A stretch of DNA of 64,000 bases from positions 62,001 to 126,000 of the forward strand of contig NZ_JASCXX010000001.1 in the NCBI RefSeq assembly GCF_030012215.1. The letters are read 5' to 3'. How positions within the stretch are numbered: position 1 is the first letter of the stretch; each line of letters starts with the position of its first letter. This DNA comes from Anaerobaca lacustris (GTDB lineage: Bacteria > Planctomycetota > Phycisphaerae > Sedimentisphaerales > Anaerobacaceae). Below, piece by piece: positions 62,201 through 64,000 of the stretch. The notes beneath the pieces were generated by a model. It saw only the letters and a list, made by a program, of their open reading frames with translations, did no database searches and had not been told where the DNA came from. A program made the position numbers and the translations under genes.

Positions 62201-63715
62201 AGTCCCAAGGCGATTCCGACCGGGCGCAACCTTACGGCGATCGATATGGACAAGACACCCACGCCTCAATCCTGGCGGGTGGGGGTGCAACTGGCGGAAT
62301 CTACCCTGCAGAAGAGGCTTGATGAGACGGGGCAGTACCCCAAGAAGGTGGCTGTGACGCTCTGGGGCGGCGAACTCATTCGCACGGAAGGCGCGCAGAT
62401 TGCCATGATCTTTCACTTTTTGGGGGTCGAGCCCGTGCGCAATGCGCGCGGGACCGTGCACGCCGTCCAACTGGTGCCCATGGAGAAGTTGCAGCGGCCC
62501 CGTATCGACGTGGTGGTCCAGACCTCGGGCCAGGCCCGCGACATCGCGGTCTCTCGCCTGTTCCTGATCGAGGAAGCGGTCAAGCTGGCCTCCAATGCCG
62601 ACGATCCGCAGGAGTTCCCCAACCGCGTCAAGGAAGGGACTCTGGCCGCCGAGGCTGTGATGAAGGACAAGGGCCTCTCGCCCCTGGATGCCCGCACCTT
62701 TGCCACGGCGCGCGTGTTCGGCGGAGTCAACGGCAATTATGGCACCGGTATTATGGGGCTGGTCGAATCCGGTGACCGCTGGGAAGAGGATACCGAACTG
62801 ACCGATCAGTACCTCAAGAATATGGGAGCGATGTACACGAAGGACCATTGGGGGCACTACCAGCCGGGTGTCTTCACCGCGGCCCTGCAAAATACGGATA
62901 CGGTGGTCCAAAGCCGCTCTTCCAATCAATCGGGACCGCTCTCGCTCGATCACGTGTACGAGTTCATGGGCGGCATCAACGCCGTGATTCGCAATGTCAC
63001 AGGCGAAGAGCCGGACGCGATGTTCAGTGACTTGAGAAATCCGAACAACCCGAAAGTGCAGGGGGCCAAAGAGGCCATCTGGACCGAGTCGCGCACCACG
63101 CTGATGAATCCGAAGTACATCAAGGCCATGCAGGCCGAAGGCAGTTCCGCTGCGGAGTCGTTCGCGGAGACCTTCCGCAACACCTACGCGTGGAATGTCC
63201 TGAAGCCCGTGGCCATCGACAATGAGTTGTGGGAAGGGCTCTACGACGTGTATGTCCGGGACAGCCTGGGGTTGGATATGAAGGCTTACTTCAAGGAGAA
63301 GAACCCGTACGCCCTCCAGGAGATGAGTGCCGTGATGCTGGAGACGATCCGCAAGGGGTACTGGCCGGCCGACGCGGAGGTCGTCAAAACCCTGGCGGAA
63401 CTGCATGTGGAGCTGGTCAAGGACCATGAACCGGGTTGCAGCACCTTCGTCTGCGACAACGCGAAGCTTCGGGATGTGATCGCCCAGAACGTCGCGGCGG
63501 AGGTCGCCCAGACCTATCGTCAGCAGATCGAGCAGGTTCGTGTCGGTCGCAGCGCACAGGCCGTCGATGGAATGACGCTTACACAACAGACGATGACACT
63601 CGACGCGATCAAGAACGCTGTTTCGCAGAGTCTACCGACGATTCTGATGCTGCTGGCCTTGGTCGGCCTCTTCATCGCAGCGGTCTTCCTGGGGGTGCGC
63701 CGTCATGGCAATTGA
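59213..63715 (+). CDS. Membrane-anchored CobN-like chelatase subunit (HmuS-like)
   Basis: A 1500-residue protein of the CobN/BchH family. A GTG start follows AAAGGA at good spacing. An N-terminal helix (about 9-25) and a C-terminal helix (about 1472-1492) put the large middle portion outside the cytoplasm. The core has HFGTHGSLEFTPWKQ (near 549-563), the signature region of cobaltochelatase and Mg-chelatase H subunits, and EYLAWVQEQLPSELY. CobN proper is soluble, about 1250 residues, and needs CobS/CobT, not present here. With HemP, ExbB and DUF2149 it resembles HmuS of Bacteroidetes haem operons, reported to act on haem iron. Additional Cys-rich DCGCPACRAW near 808 and a His-rich HPHAHHAVDE near 750 could bind haem or metal. 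The haem-iron role is inferred. Confidence 0.85.
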   Translation: MITVNKRRVGVLAAIVILLIAGAMLWHRFGSRTRIAVINFPDAQYGQLLDAAEGSHIRLDRIKAADLPDAKLSSYALTLIFGMGLRLDDAQAEKVRQSMARGAAVYVHASTSADNEFSNVMGKDLEHIEAYLENGGPKNLRHLFAYVRRAMDGKSLFAGPIEEAQEIPMDTLFHLGQDDYFTDVNAYQDYYQTTGRYREGRPHICLLTALIGPRTSRRGLLDVLIRRLEALDLNVYPIAGFRNRLSYMREIAPDLVVYFPHGRVQMMGQADAVVAWLRERNIPLLCPINVMEPYDEWLNGQQGMVGGLLSQSVVMPELDGGVEPFVVSAQFPDERGLLASRPIPERMNTFVRRIQKWLALRSKPNAEKRVAIVYFKGPGRNAMVASGMEVPASLLNVLRHLRDNGYATGLLPETVAEFEAMIQRQGPVLGPYAQGAFDDFVREGDPELIRTEDYLAWVQEQLPSELYTQVEASYGAAPGQYLSLSQDGQTYLALPRVRFGNIVILPQLMPGIGDDTNKLVHGVKAAPPHPYIATYLWARHGFGADALVHFGTHGSLEFTPWKQSALSQMDWSDALTGDLPHPYIYTINNIGEAVVAKRRSYATLVSHLTPPFMASDLYGPLAALADAVHGYLNTPDDALRAEYAQDIRAGVKELDLDKDLEFEDFVDRPLDRAEIDALHHYLRSLAIEKVTRGNYVLGRPYEEAFARETAGLMALEPVTYALVRLDEARGGAHADRGDHVAATDQEAQTHPHAHHAVDEVLRPYAAQIIEEILSGQASWQDYVSDADLARLTAWDEARQMKSSGPPHSRDCGCPACRAWVAAHAQQEKGQPSETVEDADEAAVQRRLWVARACRPPHREVLFQTADMESFRAAVETWELDRTLEVKSMLSFYAEHTDLAEEVGEQPGKDNIALAALLRLGRAPIERALKVVDGHRADLQENERTYVQAVRTLRDALQEVNHYQASLLASTDAELDSLVRVLAGGYVAPSPGGDALRSPKAIPTGRNLTAIDMDKTPTPQSWRVGVQLAESTLQKRLDETGQYPKKVAVTLWGGELIRTEGAQIAMIFHFLGVEPVRNARGTVHAVQLVPMEKLQRPRIDVVVQTSGQARDIAVSRLFLIEEAVKLASNADDPQEFPNRVKEGTLAAEAVMKDKGLSPLDARTFATARVFGGVNGNYGTGIMGLVESGDRWEEDTELTDQYLKNMGAMYTKDHWGHYQPGVFTAALQNTDTVVQSRSSNQSGPLSLDHVYEFMGGINAVIRNVTGEEPDAMFSDLRNPNNPKVQGAKEAIWTESRTTLMNPKYIKAMQAEGSSAAESFAETFRNTYAWNVLKPVAIDNELWEGLYDVYVRDSLGLDMKAYFKEKNPYALQEMSAVMLETIRKGYWPADAEVVKTLAELHVELVKDHEPGCSTFVCDNAKLRDVIAQNVAAEVAQTYRQQIEQVRVGRSAQAVDGMTLTQQTMTLDAIKNAVSQSLPTILMLLALVGLFIAAVFLGVRRHGN

Positions 63716-63838
63716 GAGGCAATCACGTGTGGCGAGGCAACGGTGGTGGGTTGAGTCAGAGAGGAGTGGCCAAAGGAGCGGATCATGAACGCATGACAAG
63801 AACGACCGCGTGACATTGCCTACGACCCAGCCAGCGCC

Positions 63839-63894
63839 GAGCAAGCCAGGGAGCAGGCGGAACGCCCTGTGTGGTTCCGCATGCTCCCTTGCTC
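63839..63894 (+). other. Large imperfect hairpin before the last gene
   Basis: GAGCAA (63839-63844) pairs with TTGCTC (63889-63894), GGGAGCA (63849-63855) with TGCTCCC (63882-63888), and GCGGAAC (63857-63863) with GTTCCGC (63874-63880). A G-A mismatch and a 3-5-base bulge interrupt it. It lies between the CobN-like gene and the next gene and may be an attenuator or processing site. The sequence CCAGGGAGCAG is shared with the hairpin at 57497. No further gene is seen in 63716-63965. Confidence 0.55.
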
Positions 63895-63965
63895 TTTGGG
63901 CCTTGGTCTTTGGGGATCGCGATCCTACGCGGAAAACAAAGTGCAACGCATCGTAAGGAGTCTCG

Positions 63966-64000
63966 ATGAAACAGAACGAAAGCGCAAAGAGAAGCGGATC
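63966..64000 (+). CDS. Start of a gene of unknown product, cut by the window end
   Basis: ATG at 63966 is preceded by TAAGGAG at correct spacing. Eleven complete codons are seen, beginning MKQNESAKRSG. Nothing can be said of its family. In Bacteroidetes hmu operons a receptor or secreted haem-binding protein sits in the cluster, so a haem-receptor-type protein is one possibility. Confidence 0.6.
   Translation, partial: MKQNESAKRSG

Noticed and set aside
59213-63715. Assignment of the CobN-like protein as cobaltochelatase of cobalamin synthesis
   Set aside because: No other cobalamin gene or CobS/CobT is nearby, the protein is membrane-anchored at both ends and oversized, and its neighbours are HemP, ExbB and DUF2149.

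Overview
The window reads as chromosome of a planctomycete, most likely class Phycisphaerae or a close relative. This is inferred from gene content. Several secreted proteins begin their beta-propellers with the short W-P-x-(F/Y)-R-G-P motif. A secreted protein carries repeats built around 'YFGT' and 'YYW(R/K)(I/V)DEVN'. There are a pseudopilin of the Planctomycetes type, secreted glycosidases and a stand-alone CsrA. The DNA is GC-rich and densely coded. PFOR, flavin/Fe-S complexes, FeoB and oxygen-independent iron genes point to an anaerobic or microaerophilic lifestyle. I see no rRNA, CRISPR array, prophage or insertion sequence. One tRNA, tRNA-Pro(GGG), is present.

Layout. 1-20 kb is a mixed region. 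It holds a truncated GH5-like glycosidase, citrate synthase with a nitroreductase, a GH127 beta-L-arabinofuranosidase, csrA, a membrane protein, a pseudopilin, oligoendopeptidase F, a DUF1080 lipoprotein, a LamG/FN3 surface protein, an orphan ParA behind a structured leader, a COQ7-like di-iron protein, a TIM-barrel-like protein and a beta-lactamase-fold hydrolase. 20-25 kb holds pyruvate:ferredoxin oxidoreductase and a lipoprotein. 25-42 kb is a run of 12 closely spaced or overlapping co-directional genes. In order they are a PQQ-like propeller, a glycosyltransferase, a LolD/FtsX-type ABC exporter, a second PQQ-like propeller, an NHL propeller, a small Cys4 Tat protein, NapG-like and NapH-like Fe-S proteins, a membrane-anchored PQQ-like propeller, a NuoE-NuoF fusion and a NuoG/GltD-like flavoprotein. 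The last two look like the diaphorase half of a soluble NAD-linked complex, and no catalytic subunit is nearby. 42-45.9 kb holds a Tat flavoprotein, another propeller, an MDR dehydrogenase and a thioredoxin-fold protein. 46-53.2 kb is a Cus/Czc-type heavy-metal efflux operon (TolC, adaptor, YHS lipoprotein, RND pump) in which the YHS module appears twice.

53.5-64 kb is an iron island: DtxR-family regulator, FeoA, FeoB, a second DtxR regulator fused to a FeoA domain, HemP, a polytopic membrane protein, an ExbB/TolQ-like protein, a DUF2149 protein, a giant membrane-anchored CobN-like protein, and the first codons of another gene. Four promoters in the island carry versions of one palindrome, GTTAGG-N4-CCTAAC, at the same place between or over the -35 and -10 boxes. 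The ferrous (Feo) and presumed haem (HemP/Hmu-like) branches therefore look like one metal-dependent DtxR regulon. The membrane protein, ExbB, DUF2149 and CobN-like set resembles the HmuU/T/V/S part of the Bacteroidetes haem-uptake operon. Its job here would be to take iron from haem without oxygen.

The most promising leads are the operator set with an operator lying over a start codon, the Hmu-like CobN module in a planctomycete, the NapGH/propeller electron-transfer cluster, and the GltD-like subunit that has lost its NAD(P)H-binding domain.
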